DNA of 64,000 nucleotides from an uncultured Allobosea sp. (GCF_945957345.1 NZ_CAMFKW010000022.1:1-64000); one strand, 5' to 3'; counted from the first letter of the stretch, positions 17,455 to 30,349 are shown. Notes: a model not told the origin generated them from the letters alone. Numbers and translations are program-made.

Positions 17455-17877
17455 ATGTACGAGTGGATCAAGGCTTTCCATGTCATGGCTGTCATCTCCT
17501 GGATGGCCGGCATGCTCTATCTGCCGCGGCTGATGGTCTATCACGCGGAGGCTCAGACCGGCTCGATCCAGTCCGAGACGTTCAAGATCATGGAGCGCCG
17601 GCTGCTCAAGGGCATCATCAACCCGGCGATGGTCCTGACCTGGGTGCTCGGCCTCTACCTCGCCTGGTACGCATTCGCCTTCAAGGGCGGCTGGCTGCAC
17701 GCCAAGCTGCTGCTCGTCTTCGTCCTGTCGGGCATCCACGGCATGCTGGTGAAACACGTGCGCAATTTCGCCGCGGACCGCAACGTGAAGTCGCCGCGCT
17801 ATTTCCGTATCCTCAACGAGGTCCCGGCCGTGCTGATGGTCGGCATCGTCATTCTGGTCATCGTGAAGCCGTTCTGA
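17455..17877 (+). CDS. hemJ: Protoporphyrinogen oxidase HemJ
   Basis: A 140-residue inner-membrane protein with four hydrophobic helices. Family features are WIKAFHVMAVISWMAGMLYLPRL (His9 in the first helix), IMERRLLKGIINPAM, and GIHGMLVKHVRNFA. HemJ oxidises protoporphyrinogen IX to protoporphyrin IX in many alphaproteobacteria that lack HemG/HemY. Its place 4 bases after hemE in a heme operon supports the call. Confidence 0.93.
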   Translation: MYEWIKAFHVMAVISWMAGMLYLPRLMVYHAEAQTGSIQSETFKIMERRLLKGIINPAMVLTWVLGLYLAWYAFAFKGGWLHAKLLLVFVLSGIHGMLVKHVRNFAADRNVKSPRYFRILNEVPAVLMVGIVILVIVKPF

Positions 17878-18103
17878 GGCAGTGCGCGCTTTCCGCTTGA
17901 GCGCGGACCCGATTCCCGCTATCAGGACGCTACGCTTCTCCAGCGTCCTCCCTTGTTGTCGACTGTTCGTGAGCTGCCTGCCCCTGCAGCAGCTCATGTC
18001 GCGCAACCCAAAAGCGCAGGTCCGTTAAGGACCGATAAGTCGATCAATCCAGTACCGTCCTTAACCCTGCCTGTTCGCAGGGCGTTCACGATCCGGGTGC
18101 CCC
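17878..18103 (+). promoter_or_regulatory. Structured 5' leader of rho
   Basis: A 226-base non-coding leader contains several small hairpins: GAGCTGC/GCAGCTC (17971-17977 and 17989-17995), GGTCC-GTTAA-GGACC (18019-18033) and a CCCTG/CAGGG stem shortly before the start codon. Rho synthesis is known to be autoregulated by attenuation in the leader of enteric rho; a similar role here is inference. Confidence 0.45.
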
Positions 18104-19369
<1,266 letters not shown>

Positions 19370-20303
19370 GATCGCGTTTACAATTCAGCATTTCGATTCG
19401 CCGCCGTACCGACCCTCGTAAAGGGCCCGTACGGCGGCGAAATTGTTTGGGGGCTCGCCCGCAGGGGGCGCTCCGCGACGGGCGATTTGAGTTCCGCCGC
19501 CCTGAGTCAACCGATTCGGAATCGTTACATTCTCGGGCGACCATCGGGTTACGTTCGAGTATGACCGCCCATGGCGATCGACGATGATGCCTTGAACGTC
19601 TCGCCGTGGATCCCGCGAGAGAAGGCCGCACCAACATGGCATTCGCTCGCAAGACTCCCTCATTGAGCCAGATGGAAGCCCGGAAGCCGCCCCGATGCGG
19701 GGTGAGTCATACCGTTCCGCCTTTAACCGGAGTCCGGTCGGGTAGTGCCGATCGAAGTGGTCTGACCGGTTGCTCGAAGGAGGCAAAATAGCGACATCGA
19801 AAGGCGGTGATCCGATGTGCTGAAGCGTGGCGCTGGTTTGGGGCGGGTCGAATGCGAGATGACGAAATCGCGGCCAGCGCATCTCCCGATTCGGATTCGA
19901 AATGATGAGCAGCTGCCGCTGCGCTGAGGCTGCAGTCCATCGGCCCGCGATCGCCAACATTTTCAGCTCACGAGCGTCCTGCTTCGCGGTAGTCTTCCGG
20001 TCTACCCGCTTAACCGATTGATATTCCATCCGATCCAAGAGTAGTGCTGGGCTACGGGATCGCGGTAGTGCTCAGTAGTGCCACGCCCGCGGGACTCCTA
20101 CACAGTGCTTGGCGCGTTCTCCTGGCATCCGACGCGCGAGGCTACCTGTCCCAATGGACGGGTCGCAAGCTGACCCGGTCTTGATGTTCGCGAAGACGTT
20201 GTTCATGACGAGTTCGGCGGCCTGCCCAGGCTAGAACGAGACCTGACCCTGGCATGTGTTTCGGCCGGCTTCGCGCAGGCGACGCCTGAATGGTTCAAGG
20301 GAC
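19370..20303. other. 934-base gap between rho and mnmE
   Basis: No open frame here looks like a protein: the longest (19385-20038, minus) has an odd Arg/Ser/Pro-rich composition and runs through the rho terminator. Base composition is visibly less GC-rich than the flanking genes. It contains four copies of GTAGTGC (19742, 20041, 20065, 20075; three within 41 bases) and several hairpins (for example TCGCCCG/CGGGCGA at 19455-19485). It could hold a small RNA, a binding region or the remains of a gene; I cannot decide. Confidence 0.5.
19397..19441 (+). terminator. Hairpin terminator after rho
   Basis: Perfect 13-base arms at 19397-19409 and 19429-19441, with a smaller inner CCCT/AGGG stem in the loop, begin 28 bases after the rho stop. 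The following tract is only moderately T-rich (AATTGTTT), so efficiency is uncertain. Confidence 0.65.
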
Positions 20304-21614
20304 ATGACTGTAGAAGCGCATCCCACAATCGTCGCGCTGTCTTCGGCGTCGGGCAAAGCCGGTGTCGCCGTGGTCCGAATTTCGGGGCCTCGCGTTCGAT
20401 TCGTTCTCGAAACATTTGTCGGTATCTTGCCGGAGCCGCGTGTCGCGACCTTGCGCAGGCTGCGCGACAGGTCCGGCGAAACCATCGATAGCGCGCTCGT
20501 CCTGTTCTTTCCGGCGCCCGCAAGCTTTACCGGCGAGGATGTCGCCGAGCTCCATGTCCACGGTTCGCGCGCAGTCTTGGCGCGATTGCTGGGCGCTCTT
20601 GCGGCGCTGCCCGCCGTGCGCCTTGCCGAGGCGGGAGAATTCACACGCCGTGCCTTCGAAGCTGGCAAGCTCGATCTCGCCGCTGTCGAGGGTTTGGCCG
20701 ACCTGATCGATTCGGAAACGGAATGGCAGCGTCTGCAGGCATTGCGCCAGATGGGCGGCGCCCTCGGCGAGTACGCCAAAAGCTGGCGAGGCGCCTTGAT
20801 CGAAGCCGCGAGCTTGCTGGCGGCCGAGCTCGATTTCTCCGACGAAGGAGATGTCTCCGGACCGTTGCAGCAACAGGCTCTGGCCCTGGCCGACGAGGTC
20901 CTGAACTCATTGCGCCTGGCCCTCGGCAGCTTCGCCATGGGAGAACGGGTACGGGAGGGCTTCGTTGTCGTGCTGGCAGGGCCTCCCAATGCCGGCAAAT
21001 CCAGCCTGCTCAACGCTCTGGCCCGCCGCGATGTGGCTATCGTCTCGCCGATCGCAGGCACAACGCGTGACTCCCTCGAGGTGAGGCTGGATCTGGCTGG
21101 ACTTCCGGTCATCCTGATCGATACGGCGGGCCTGCGTGACAGCGCTGATCCAGTCGAGGCCGAAGGTGTCCGGCGCGCTAGGGCTCTGGTCGCGCGCGCG
21201 GACCTCGTGCTTGGTCTACGCGGTGTCGATTCGGAACCGTATCGAATCGAAAACGAGGCTCAGCTGCTCAAGATCGCGACGAAAGCCGATCTTTCGGGCT
21301 CAGTCCTCTCGGATGAGCTGGCAATTTCGGTACGAAGCGGCGAGGGATTGACTGCGCTGCTCGCCGAAATCGTCGAACGCCTTCAGCGGCTGGGTTCGGG
21401 CGAACCTGCGCTCTTGACCCGAGAACGCCATCGCATCGCCGTCTCCAATGCGATCGCGGCGCTGGAGCGGGCGGTGACGGCGCGCCATGGACAGGGCGAA
21501 TTGCTTGCCGAGGATATGCGCCTGGCGGTGGTCGCACTCGAGCGGCTCGTCGGCCGCATCGACGTCGAGGATGTCCTCGACCGGCTGTTCGCAGGGTTCT
21601 GTATCGGAAAGTGA
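20304..21614 (+). CDS. mnmE: tRNA uridine-5-carboxymethylaminomethyl modification GTPase
   Basis: A 436-residue protein working with MnmG to place cmnm5 on U34 of several tRNAs. The N-terminal formyl-THF-binding domain includes TIVALSSASGKAGVAVVRISG and GEFTRRAFEAGKLDL. The G domain begins with GPPNAGKSSLLNAL (about residues 226-239), then GTTRDSLE, DTAGLRD and a G4 of TKADL. The C-terminus is FCIGK, with the conserved catalytic Cys. The start at 20304 matches the family N-terminus; an upstream Met would add Arg-rich junk. It is somewhat short of the usual length, but no domain is missing. Confidence 0.96.
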   Translation: MTVEAHPTIVALSSASGKAGVAVVRISGPRVRFVLETFVGILPEPRVATLRRLRDRSGETIDSALVLFFPAPASFTGEDVAELHVHGSRAVLARLLGALAALPAVRLAEAGEFTRRAFEAGKLDLAAVEGLADLIDSETEWQRLQALRQMGGALGEYAKSWRGALIEAASLLAAELDFSDEGDVSGPLQQQALALADEVLNSLRLALGSFAMGERVREGFVVVLAGPPNAGKSSLLNALARRDVAIVSPIAGTTRDSLEVRLDLAGLPVILIDTAGLRDSADPVEAEGVRRARALVARADLVLGLRGVDSEPYRIENEAQLLKIATKADLSGSVLSDELAISVRSGEGLTALLAEIVERLQRLGSGEPALLTRERHRIAVSNAIAALERAVTARHGQGELLAEDMRLAVVALERLVGRIDVEDVLDRLFAGFCIGK

Positions 21615-21679
21615 AGCTTCCATGGGCGGATCGGGCGGTTTTCGTTGACCCGTCTGCCGGGCTTCGCTAGCGAAACCGC

Positions 21680-23566
21680 ATGTCAACTCATCGGCAGCAA
21701 TATGACGTCATCGTCGTCGGGGGTGGCCATGCCGGGGCCGAAGCGGCCGCGGCCGCGGCGCGCTATGGCGCCCGCACGGCCCTGGTGACGCATAAGCCGG
21801 AAACGATCGGCGTCATGTCCTGCAACCCTGCCATCGGTGGTCTGGGCAAGGGCCACCTCGTCCGCGAGATCGACGCGCTCGACGGCATCATGGCGCGGGC
21901 GGCCGATCTTGGCGGCATCCAGTTCCGCATGCTCAACCGCCGGAAGGGTCCGGCCGTTCGGGGTCCCCGTGCGCAGGCCGACCGGAAGCTCTACCGGCAG
22001 GCCGTGCAAGACCTGTTGGCGGCGCAATCCAATCTCGACATCGTCGCTGGTGAGGTTTTCGACCTGGAGGTTGAAGCCGGCCGCGTTGCCGGCGTGGTTC
22101 TGGCGGATGGGCGTCGATTCGTTACCGGAACGGTCGTGCTGACGACCGGCACGTTCCTGCGCGGCCTGATCCATATTGGAGAGAAGCGGATTCCAGCCGG
22201 GCGCGTCGACGAGGCGCCTTCCCTTGGCCTTTCGGCGACCCTGGAGCGCCACGACTTTCCGCTCGGGCGCCTGAAGACAGGTACCCCGCCACGTCTCGAT
22301 GGCCGCAGTATCGATTGGGCCGCACTCGAGATGCAGCCCGGCGACGAGCCGCCGGAGCCTTTCTCCGCGCTCACGACTGCGATTACCAATCCGCAGATTT
22401 CCTGCGGGATCACCCGGACCACACTGGCGAGCCATGATCTCATCCGGGCTAATCTGCATCGCGCGCCGATGTTCTCGGGCCAGATCGAAGGTCGCGGGCC
22501 GCGCTATTGCCCGTCGATCGAGGACAAGGTTGGGCGTTTCGGCGATCGTGACGGTCACCAGATCTTCCTGGAGCCAGAAGGACTCGACGACGATACGGTG
22601 TACCCGAATGGAATTTCGACCTCCCTGCCCGAAGATGTTCAGCTCGACCTGCTCAAGACCATTCCGGGTCTGGAACGGGCAGCGATGCTACGGCCGGGCT
22701 ATGCGATCGAGTATGATTTCGTCGATCCGCGTGCCCTGAAGAACACTTTGGAGACGCGTGCGATCGCGGGGTTGTTCCTGGCCGGGCAGATCAATGGAAC
22801 GACCGGCTATGAGGAGGCCGGAGCGCAAGGGCTGCTCGCCGGCTTGAACGCGGCGCGTATGGCCGGCGCGGCTGAAGCTATCGTGTTCGATAGGACGCAA
22901 TCCTATATCGGTGTTCTCGTGGACGACCTCGTGACGCACGGCGTTACGGAACCGTATCGAATGTTCACTTCACGAGCGGAATTCCGCCTGTCCCTTCGCG
23001 TCGACAATGCCGATGAGCGGCTCACGCCGCTTGGCGGCCAGCTCGGCGTCGTCAGGTCGGCGCGTCAGGTGGCTTTCGAAACGCGCAACCAGGATATTTC
23101 CGCCCTGCGGGAGACGCTGCACGGTCTCTCGCTCACGCCGCAGCAGGCGCAAGCTGTCGGGCTCCAGCTCAATCATGACGGGCTGCGCCGTAGCGCCTAT
23201 CAGATCCTGTCCTATCCGGACGTCACGTTCGAGCAACTGGCCGTGGTCTGGCCGGAGCTGAATGAATATGCTGCGCCTGTCGTGGCCCGGGTTACGGCGG
23301 ACGCTGTCTATTCGGTTTATCTCGACCGGCAGGCGGCCGAGATTCAATCCTATCGCCGTGACCAGTCCCTAAAGGTTCCCGTCGATCTCGATCTCGACGC
23401 GATCTCTGGTCTGTCCAACGAACTGAAGCTCAAGCTGGCCGCCCAGCGTCCGGCCGATCTGGCCCAAGCCGGTCGGATCGAAGGCATGACGCCAGCGGCC
23501 CTGACTTTGCTGGCGGCTCATGCCCGGAAGAGCCGCGCGGCCGCATTATCCACAGGATCGACGTGA
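21680..23566 (+). CDS. mnmG: tRNA uridine-5-carboxymethylaminomethyl modification enzyme MnmG (GidA)
   Basis: A 628-residue FAD enzyme, the partner of MnmE. The FAD-binding [17 protein letters not shown] is at residues 14-30, followed by [20 protein letters not shown] near 52-70. [16 protein letters not shown] lies near 200, and [17 protein letters not shown] near 377. The C-terminal helical tRNA-binding part is complete. It overlaps rsmG by 4 bases (GTGA). mnmE-mnmG-rsmG-parA-parB is an ancient origin-proximal gene order. Confidence 0.97.
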   Translation: MSTHRQQYDVIVVGGGHAGAEAAAAAARYGARTALVTHKPETIGVMSCNPAIGGLGKGHLVREIDALDGIMARAADLGGIQFRMLNRRKGPAVRGPRAQADRKLYRQAVQDLLAAQSNLDIVAGEVFDLEVEAGRVAGVVLADGRRFVTGTVVLTTGTFLRGLIHIGEKRIPAGRVDEAPSLGLSATLERHDFPLGRLKTGTPPRLDGRSIDWAALEMQPGDEPPEPFSALTTAITNPQISCGITRTTLASHDLIRANLHRAPMFSGQIEGRGPRYCPSIEDKVGRFGDRDGHQIFLEPEGLDDDTVYPNGISTSLPEDVQLDLLKTIPGLERAAMLRPGYAIEYDFVDPRALKNTLETRAIAGLFLAGQINGTTGYEEAGAQGLLAGLNAARMAGAAEAIVFDRTQSYIGVLVDDLVTHGVTEPYRMFTSRAEFRLSLRVDNADERLTPLGGQLGVVRSARQVAFETRNQDISALRETLHGLSLTPQQAQAVGLQLNHDGLRRSAYQILSYPDVTFEQLAVVWPELNEYAAPVVARVTADAVYSVYLDRQAAEIQSYRRDQSLKVPVDLDLDAISGLSNELKLKLAAQRPADLAQAGRIEGMTPAALTLLAAHARKSRAAALSTGST

Positions 23567-24206
23567 CTGTTGATAAGAATGACCGTCAGCGCGCTTTGAG
23601 CTTGACGCCTGTTTCACGTGAAACAGAGGAGCGCCTCGCCCTTTTGGTCACGGAACTCGGGCGATGGCAGGCGGCGAAGAACCTCGTCTCCTCGGCCACG
23701 CTCGCCGATGTCTGGACGCGGCATATCGCGGATTCTCTCCAGATTTTCGGCCTCGGGGAAGGGCGCGAGCGCTGGCTCGATCTCGGTTCGGGCGGCGGCT
23801 TTCCAGGGCTGGTGATTGGCATCTGCCTGGCCGAGCAGGGCAAAGGCCAGATCGATCTGGTCGAGAGCAACGCGCGGAAATGCGCTTTCCTGCGTCATGC
23901 CGCCCGGGTGACCGGAGCTCCGGTGAAGGTTCATGCGGCTCGTATCGAAGATGTGATCGGCGATTTCACCGGCAAGGTCGATGTGGTGACGGCTCGCGCG
24001 CTGGCTCCCCTGCCCCGATTGCTCGATTGGTGCGAAGAGCTGTTGAGAACCGGTACGCTTGGGCTCTTTCCCAAGGGACAACATCTAGATGCGGAATTGA
24101 CCGACTCGGCCAGATATTGGAAGATTCAGGCGACAACGGTTTCCTCCGTGACTGATGACGCCGCGCGAATCCTAATGGTGCGCTCGGCCGAGAGACGAGC
24201 CGATCC

Positions 24207-24210
<4 letters not shown>
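23563..24210 (+). CDS. rsmG: 16S rRNA (guanine-527-N7)-methyltransferase
   Basis: A 215-residue SAM-dependent methyltransferase acting on G527 of 16S rRNA. The SAM loop [17 protein letters not shown] is at about residues 68-84, with [19 protein letters not shown] near 104 and [15 protein letters not shown] near 145. The GTG start at 23563 overlaps the mnmG stop. Its codons for VSRET contain a perfect parS site, so the gene does double duty as a ParB landing site. Its stop overlaps parA (ATGA). Confidence 0.96.
23610..23625. other. Perfect parS centromere site
   Basis: TGTTTCACGTGAAACA is an exact copy of the ParB-binding consensus, and the palindrome extends one base each side to 18 bases (23609-23626). 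It lies inside rsmG, about 0.6 kb before parA, and is the expected nucleation site for the ParB partition complex. Confidence 0.93.
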
Positions 24211-25037
<827 letters not shown>

Positions 25038-25068
25038 GAACAAGTTCAAGAGGTTGATGAGGATGGCA

Positions 25069-25950
25069 ATGGCCGAAGAACAGGGGCGTTCCCGCCTTGG
25101 CCGCGGTCTCGCGGCACTGATCGGCGATGTCGGCGACGAGATCGGCGCGATCGAGCGCGCGCGCGGCCAACGCCGCGTTCCCGTCGAGTTCCTGCGTCCG
25201 AGCGCGCGCAATCCGCGCCGTAATTTCGTCGAGGAGGATCTCGAAGATCTGACGACCTCGATCCGTGAACGGGGTATCCTGCAGCCGATCATCGTTCGTT
25301 CCATTCCCGGAATGATGGACGCCTACGAGATCATCGCCGGTGAGCGTCGCTGGCGTGCGGCCCAGCGCGCCGAATTGCATGACGTTCCGGTCATTCTGGT
25401 CGAGGCAGATGATCGCGAGGCGCTCGAGATCGCCATCGTCGAGAACGTGCAGCGCACGGATCTCAATGCGATCGAGGAGGCCGCGGGTTATGAGCGGCTG
25501 ATTGCAGAATTCGGCTATACGCAGAACGACCTGGCGCGTGTCATCGGCAAGAGCCGCAGCCATGTCGCCAATACGCTGCGCCTGTCGAAGCTGCCGGAAC
25601 CGGTGCGGAAGCTGGTCAGCGAGGGCGCAGTTTCGGCCGGCCATGCGCGCGCGCTCCTGTCCGTTTCGGATCCGGAATTCATGGCGCAGAAGATCATCGA
25701 CGAGGGTCTGAGCGTTCGCGATATCGAGCGGATCGTGCAGGACGAGGCGCGTGGCGAGATCAAGAGTGCCGCGCCGAGCAAGCCGAAAGCAGTGAAGGAC
25801 CCGGACACGCGGGCTCTGGAAAAGGCGCTGGAAGAGGCGCTCGGCCTGTCCATCTCGATCGGACACAAGGCGAATGGTTCGGGTGAGGTCAAGATCGGCT
25901 ACAAGACGCTCGAGCAGCTCGATGCGCTCTGCCACCGCCTGAAGTCCTGA
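25069..25950 (+). CDS. parB: Chromosome partitioning protein ParB
   Basis: A 293-residue CTPase/DNA-binding clamp. The N-terminus SRLGRGLAALIGD is the ParA-stimulating peptide. RNPRRNF and AGERRWRAAQRAEL (Box II) are the CTP-binding motifs, the HTH is NDLARVIGKSRSHVANTLRL near 155-175, and the C-terminal dimerisation domain ends KTLEQLDALCHRL. The ATG at 25069 has GAGG six bases upstream; ATGs at 25057 and 25063 are alternatives. Targets are the parS sites at 23610 and possibly 16177. Confidence 0.95.
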   Translation: MAEEQGRSRLGRGLAALIGDVGDEIGAIERARGQRRVPVEFLRPSARNPRRNFVEEDLEDLTTSIRERGILQPIIVRSIPGMMDAYEIIAGERRWRAAQRAELHDVPVILVEADDREALEIAIVENVQRTDLNAIEEAAGYERLIAEFGYTQNDLARVIGKSRSHVANTLRLSKLPEPVRKLVSEGAVSAGHARALLSVSDPEFMAQKIIDEGLSVRDIERIVQDEARGEIKSAAPSKPKAVKDPDTRALEKALEEALGLSISIGHKANGSGEVKIGYKTLEQLDALCHRLKS

Positions 25951-25998
25951 CCCTGGGCATTTCGAGTCACCTCAGACCTTGAAGCTGGGCCGTCGCGA

Positions 25999-27027
25999 TT
26001 AATCGCTTCGGCCGGCGCGTCCAAGCCGGGCCAGAGTCCAGAGGGCGCGGGTCGCGATGGCCCGGCCCATATCGGCGTTCTGCCGCGTCGCCAGAACGGC
26101 ATTGCCGAGCAGGGCGACAGCTTCGCTCAGTTTGGCGCTGGACCAGGCGTTCAGCGCCGCCTCCGTCGTCGCGATGCGCGGATAGGGCAGGCGCATCGTC
26201 GCAACGACGTCCCTGACGCCGCGGCCGGAATCCATGCTTTGGCGCGCTTTCAAGAGCGAGAGAGCTTGTCGCAGTACGGCGCCGAGCATCACGCCGGGGT
26301 CGAGGCCTTCGCTGCTGAGCTTGGCCTGGGCGAGATCGACGACCGGCAGCTTTCCCGCGAAGACGGCATCGACGAGCATGGCTTGCTCGCGCTGGGCCGT
26401 ATCGCCGACGACAGCATCGACATGCTCGACCTGGACTGCCGGATCTGTGCCGACATAAAGCAGCAGCTTCTCGATCTCGCGGCGCGAGGTCTGTCGATCG
26501 CCGCCGAGCAGACCGGCGAGGTGATCACGCGTCACCCGGTCGATCGATTTGCCGGCGGCGCGGACCATTTCGTCGATGATCGCGCCGAGATCGCGCGCCG
26601 CGTCGCCATAACAGGGCACGGCCAGGGCCGTCTTCGCCTTCTCGCAGGCGGTGCGGATGGGATTACTGCGTTGGAGGTCGCCAGCCTCGATGATGACGAG
26701 CGCGTCCTGCGACGGCGTCGTCAGCAAGGGTTCCAGAGCGGCGAGCAACGGCTTCGAGGTCGGGGAGACCCGGATGGCCCGCCGGCCGCCGAAAAGGCCG
26801 ATCGTGTTGGCCTCGTCGGCGAGCTTGAGCGGATCTGAGGCGATGGCGTCGCCGTCCATGCGGATGAGCTGGAACGCATCCTGGGGATCGTCGACGCTGG
26901 CCCGCGCAAGCCCGGCCGCCCGTTCCGAGACCAAGCCGGCATCGGGGCCGTAAATCAGGATCAGCCGCCAGGCGGGATCGAGTCGTGCAAGCGTCCGCTC
27001 GGCCTCGTGCGCCTTGATCGCAACCAT
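25999..27027 (-). CDS. holA: DNA polymerase III delta subunit
   Basis: A 342-residue clamp-loader subunit that opens the beta clamp. The pattern LILIYGPDAGLVSERA near residue 22 is the degenerate P-loop region of HolA, with GGRRAIRVSP near 80 and LAGLLGGDRQTSRREIEKLLLYVG near 170. It is the last gene of leuS-lptE-holA, the usual order for this operon, 6 bases after lptE. Confidence 0.93.
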   Translation of the reverse strand: MVAIKAHEAERTLARLDPAWRLILIYGPDAGLVSERAAGLARASVDDPQDAFQLIRMDGDAIASDPLKLADEANTIGLFGGRRAIRVSPTSKPLLAALEPLLTTPSQDALVIIEAGDLQRSNPIRTACEKAKTALAVPCYGDAARDLGAIIDEMVRAAGKSIDRVTRDHLAGLLGGDRQTSRREIEKLLLYVGTDPAVQVEHVDAVVGDTAQREQAMLVDAVFAGKLPVVDLAQAKLSSEGLDPGVMLGAVLRQALSLLKARQSMDSGRGVRDVVATMRLPYPRIATTEAALNAWSSAKLSEAVALLGNAVLATRQNADMGRAIATRALWTLARLGRAGRSD

Positions 27028-27033
27028 GGCGCG

Positions 27034-27570
27034 TCAGGAGGTGATGTCGGCGGCGATCTGCCCCTTGACGATGGTGGCGAGGTTCTTCGCGGCGCTGACC
27101 TGCGCACCGCGCGCGGCTCGCACGGTGGCGAAGCGCTGCGAGGACCGCTCATAGGGAACGCGCACGGAGTTCGTGCCGGAGGCGAGGACCTTGTTTGTGC
27201 CGTTCTGGGTAAGCTTCCAGGTGATCGTCGCGACGAGAACGGCCGAATCGGCGCGAGCGCTGGCGTAGTCCACCGTGACGACCTCGACCGATTCGGACAC
27301 GGCGGCCTCGAGCTTCGAGGTTCTCGCGGCATCCGGGTCGCCGCTGCCGTCGAGCTCATAGACAAGCTCGTTGCGGAAATAATGGCCGATGAGGCCTTTG
27401 ATCTCCGGGACTTCGATACCGCGTAGCGCCGTCTTGACGCTGCTGCCGCCCACCGTGCTGATGGTGGCGTCGGAATAGAGCGGCTGGAAGCAGCCGCCGG
27501 CAAGCGCCGCGGCCGTCAGTACGGCGGCGAGCAGGCTGCGGCGGGAGAGAGCGGCTTCAGACGACGACAT
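27034..27570 (-). CDS. lptE: LPS-assembly lipoprotein LptE
   Basis: A 178-residue outer-membrane lipoprotein that plugs LptD. The twin-Arg-containing start [19 protein letters not shown] is a lipoprotein signal peptide with a lipobox (LAGGC, Cys about residue 27), followed by FQPLYS, the family's conserved post-cleavage motif. The rest has the weakly conserved LptE pattern. Its start overlaps the end of leuS by 14 bases. Confidence 0.9.
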   Translation of the reverse strand: MSSSEAALSRRSLLAAVLTAAALAGGCFQPLYSDATISTVGGSSVKTALRGIEVPEIKGLIGHYFRNELVYELDGSGDPDAARTSKLEAAVSESVEVVTVDYASARADSAVLVATITWKLTQNGTNKVLASGTNSVRVPYERSSQRFATVRAARGAQVSAAKNLATIVKGQIAADITS

Positions 27571-30181
27571 TCACGATTCTCCCGGGAACCACGATGATCT
27601 TGCGGATCGGGCGGCCTTCGAGGGCGCGTTGGACGGCCTCGTTGGCGCGTACGACCGCTTCCACTGCTATCGTATCCGCATCCGCTGCCACCGTCACTTC
27701 CGCCCGCTTCTTGCCGTTGATCTGGACGGGCAGCGTGATGCTGTCATCCTTCAGAAGCGTGGGATCAACTTCCGGCCAGGACGCCTCGCCGGCTAGGCCC
27801 TGCTGGCGCAGCGCATGCCAGCATTCCTCGGCCAGATGCGGCATCATCGGCGCTACAAGCTGGGTGACGATCGTGGCGGCCTCAAGGAGCGCGAAGGCGA
27901 TGTCGGCATCGAGCTTGGGCTTCTCAGCCGCGCCGTCGAGCGCCTTACCGATGGCGTTGGTGAGCGTATAGATATGCGCGACGCAGCGGTTGAAGGCGAG
28001 GCGTTCGATATCGGCGCCGACAGCGTCGAGCGCGCGATGGCTCGCCTTGCGCAGGGTCAGGGCGGCTTCGCCGATCTGAGCGGGCTTCTCGGCCTTGCCC
28101 CCGGTGCGCTCGGCGATTTCCGCGACCAGGCGCCAGAGGCGCTGGACGAAGCGGGCTGCGCCCTGCACGCCCTCGTCGGTCCAGATCACGTCGCGATCCG
28201 GCGGCGAATCCGAGAGCATGAACCAGCGGGCGGTGTCGGCACCATAGGAGGCGATGATGTCGTCGGGGTCCACGACGTTCTTCTTGGACTTCGACATCTT
28301 TTCGATCGAGCCGATCTCGATCGGCGCGCCGGTGTCGACATCGAAGCCGCGCCGCTCAGTGCCGGAGACCTCGATGCGGACATTGCCCGGCTCGACCCAG
28401 TCGCCATTGGCGGCGCGATAGGTCTCGTGCACGACCATGCCTTGCGTGAACAGACCGGCAAAAGGCTCGTCCAGCCCGGCATGGCCGGTCTTCTTCATCG
28501 CGCGGGTGAAGAAGCGCGAATAGAGCAGGTGCAGAATCGCATGCTCGACGCCACCGATATACTGGTCGACCGGCAGGAAGCGGTCGACGGCCTTGCGGTC
28601 GGTCGGGCTCTCGGTCCGCCACGGATCGGTGAAGCGCGCGAAATACCAGGACGAATCGACGAAGGTGTCCATCGTGTCCGTCTCGCGACGGGCATCCTTA
28701 CCGCATTGCGGGCAGGCGACATGCTTCCAGGTCGGATGATGATCGAGCGGGTTGCCCGGCTTCTCGAAGGAGACGTCGTCCGGCAGCTTCACCGGCAGAT
28801 CGCCATCCGGAACCGGCACCGTTCCGCACGCGGAACAATGGATGACCGGGATCGGGCAGCCCCAGTAGCGCTGGCGCGAGATGCCCCAGTCGCGCAGGCG
28901 GAAATTGACCTTGCGCTGGCCGACCGGGCGGTTGCCGATGGTCTCGGTTTCGAGCCTGCGGGCGACCTCTTCCTTGGCTTCCGCGATGCTCAGACCGTCG
29001 AGGAAGCGGGAATTGATCATGCGTCCGTCGCCGTCATAGGCCGTGTCGGTGATGACGAAGCTCGCGGGGTCGGTGCCTTCAGGCGCGACGACCGGGGTAT
29101 TGCCCAGGCCATATTTGTTGACGAAATCGAGGTCGCGCTGGTCATGCGCCGGGCAGCCGAAAATGGCGCCGGTACCGTATTCCATCAGGACGAAGTTCGC
29201 GACATAGACCGGCAACGTCCAGTTCGGATCGAGCGGATGGATAGCGCGCAGGCCGGTGTCGAAGCCGAGCTTCTCGGCCTTGTCGATCGCTTCCTGCGCG
29301 GTGCCGGTGCGCTTGCACTCCTCGATGAAGGCCTGCAGCGACGGGCTCTTCGCCGCAATCGACTTGGCGATCGGGTGATCGGGCGCGATGGCGACGAACT
29401 TGGCACCGAACAAGGTGTCGGGGCGGGTCGTGTAGACCTCAACCTCATCCTGCCCGGCCCCATTCGATTCGAGAGCGAAACGAACCAGCAGGCCTTCCGA
29501 GCGGCCGATCCAGTTCTTCTGCATCAGCCGGACCTTTTCGGGCCAGCGGGTCAGGCCGTCGAGCGCGTCGTTCAGCTCCTGGCCGTAATCGGTGATCTTG
29601 AAGAACCACTGGGTCAGTTCGCGTATCTCGACCAGGGCACCGGAGCGCCAGCCGCGGCCGTCGATAACCTGCTCGTTGGCCAGCACGGTCTCGTCGACCG
29701 GGTCCCAGTTGACCTTGGCGGTCTTGCGATCGACCAGCCCGGCTTTCAGGAAGTCCAGGAACATCTTCTGCTGGTGGCGATAATAGCCGGGGTCGCAGGT
29801 TGCGAGCTCACGGCTCCAGTCGAGCGACAGGCCCATCGACTTGAGCTGCTTGCGCATCGTCGCGATGTTCTCATAGGTCCATTCGCGCGGATGGACCTTC
29901 TTCTGCTTGGCCGCATTCTCGGCCGGCAGGCCGAAGGCGTCCCAGCCCATCGGGTGCAGCACCGAAAAGCCCTTGGCGCGCTTGTAGCGCGCGACCACGT
30001 CGCCCATCGCGTAGTTGCGGACATGGCCCATATGGATGCGCCCCGACGGATAGGGGAACATCTCGAGGACGTAATAGCTCGGCCGTGTGTCGTCGTTCCT
30101 CGTCTCGAAAAGCTTGCGCTCCTCCCAGACGGTGCGCCATTTCGGCTCGGACTCTTTCGGATTGTAGCGTTCGACGGCCAT
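27557..30181 (-). CDS. leuS: Leucyl-tRNA synthetase
   Basis: An 874-residue class I synthetase. The HIGH motif region is [20 protein letters not shown] near residues 40-60, and the CP1 editing domain covers about 225-420. Zinc-type Cys pairs are visible in [15 protein letters not shown] and [14 protein letters not shown], and [13 protein letters not shown] near 615 is the KMSKS loop. The anticodon-binding and C-terminal domains follow. The start at 30181 gives the typical [15 protein letters not shown]; an upstream open frame is not conserved. Confidence 0.97.
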   Translation of the reverse strand: MAVERYNPKESEPKWRTVWEERKLFETRNDDTRPSYYVLEMFPYPSGRIHMGHVRNYAMGDVVARYKRAKGFSVLHPMGWDAFGLPAENAAKQKKVHPREWTYENIATMRKQLKSMGLSLDWSRELATCDPGYYRHQQKMFLDFLKAGLVDRKTAKVNWDPVDETVLANEQVIDGRGWRSGALVEIRELTQWFFKITDYGQELNDALDGLTRWPEKVRLMQKNWIGRSEGLLVRFALESNGAGQDEVEVYTTRPDTLFGAKFVAIAPDHPIAKSIAAKSPSLQAFIEECKRTGTAQEAIDKAEKLGFDTGLRAIHPLDPNWTLPVYVANFVLMEYGTGAIFGCPAHDQRDLDFVNKYGLGNTPVVAPEGTDPASFVITDTAYDGDGRMINSRFLDGLSIAEAKEEVARRLETETIGNRPVGQRKVNFRLRDWGISRQRYWGCPIPVIHCSACGTVPVPDGDLPVKLPDDVSFEKPGNPLDHHPTWKHVACPQCGKDARRETDTMDTFVDSSWYFARFTDPWRTESPTDRKAVDRFLPVDQYIGGVEHAILHLLYSRFFTRAMKKTGHAGLDEPFAGLFTQGMVVHETYRAANGDWVEPGNVRIEVSGTERRGFDVDTGAPIEIGSIEKMSKSKKNVVDPDDIIASYGADTARWFMLSDSPPDRDVIWTDEGVQGAARFVQRLWRLVAEIAERTGGKAEKPAQIGEAALTLRKASHRALDAVGADIERLAFNRCVAHIYTLTNAIGKALDGAAEKPKLDADIAFALLEAATIVTQLVAPMMPHLAEECWHALRQQGLAGEASWPEVDPTLLKDDSITLPVQINGKKRAEVTVAADADTIAVEAVVRANEAVQRALEGRPIRKIIVVPGRIVNVVV

Positions 30182-30349
30182 GTCAGCGGGCAATTCTCTG
30201 AGCGGACGAAATCTGGCGTTTGCCGGCTCCCGGAGGCAGGCCGGCGCAGGGGTTGGATGCAAAAACCGGATGTCGGAATCTTGCAACCTGCTCTAGGACA
30301 CCATTGCGCGCACGCGGTCAACGGCGCGCAGGGCATGAGAGGTTGGCAG

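Noticed and set aside
19606-19791. Possible 50-61 residue peptide in the same gap
   Set aside because: No convincing ribosome binding site and no family likeness.
19385-20038. 217-residue minus-strand open frame in the rho-mnmE gap
   Set aside because: It runs through the rho terminator, has irregular composition and no conserved motif; kept only as an unexplained gap.
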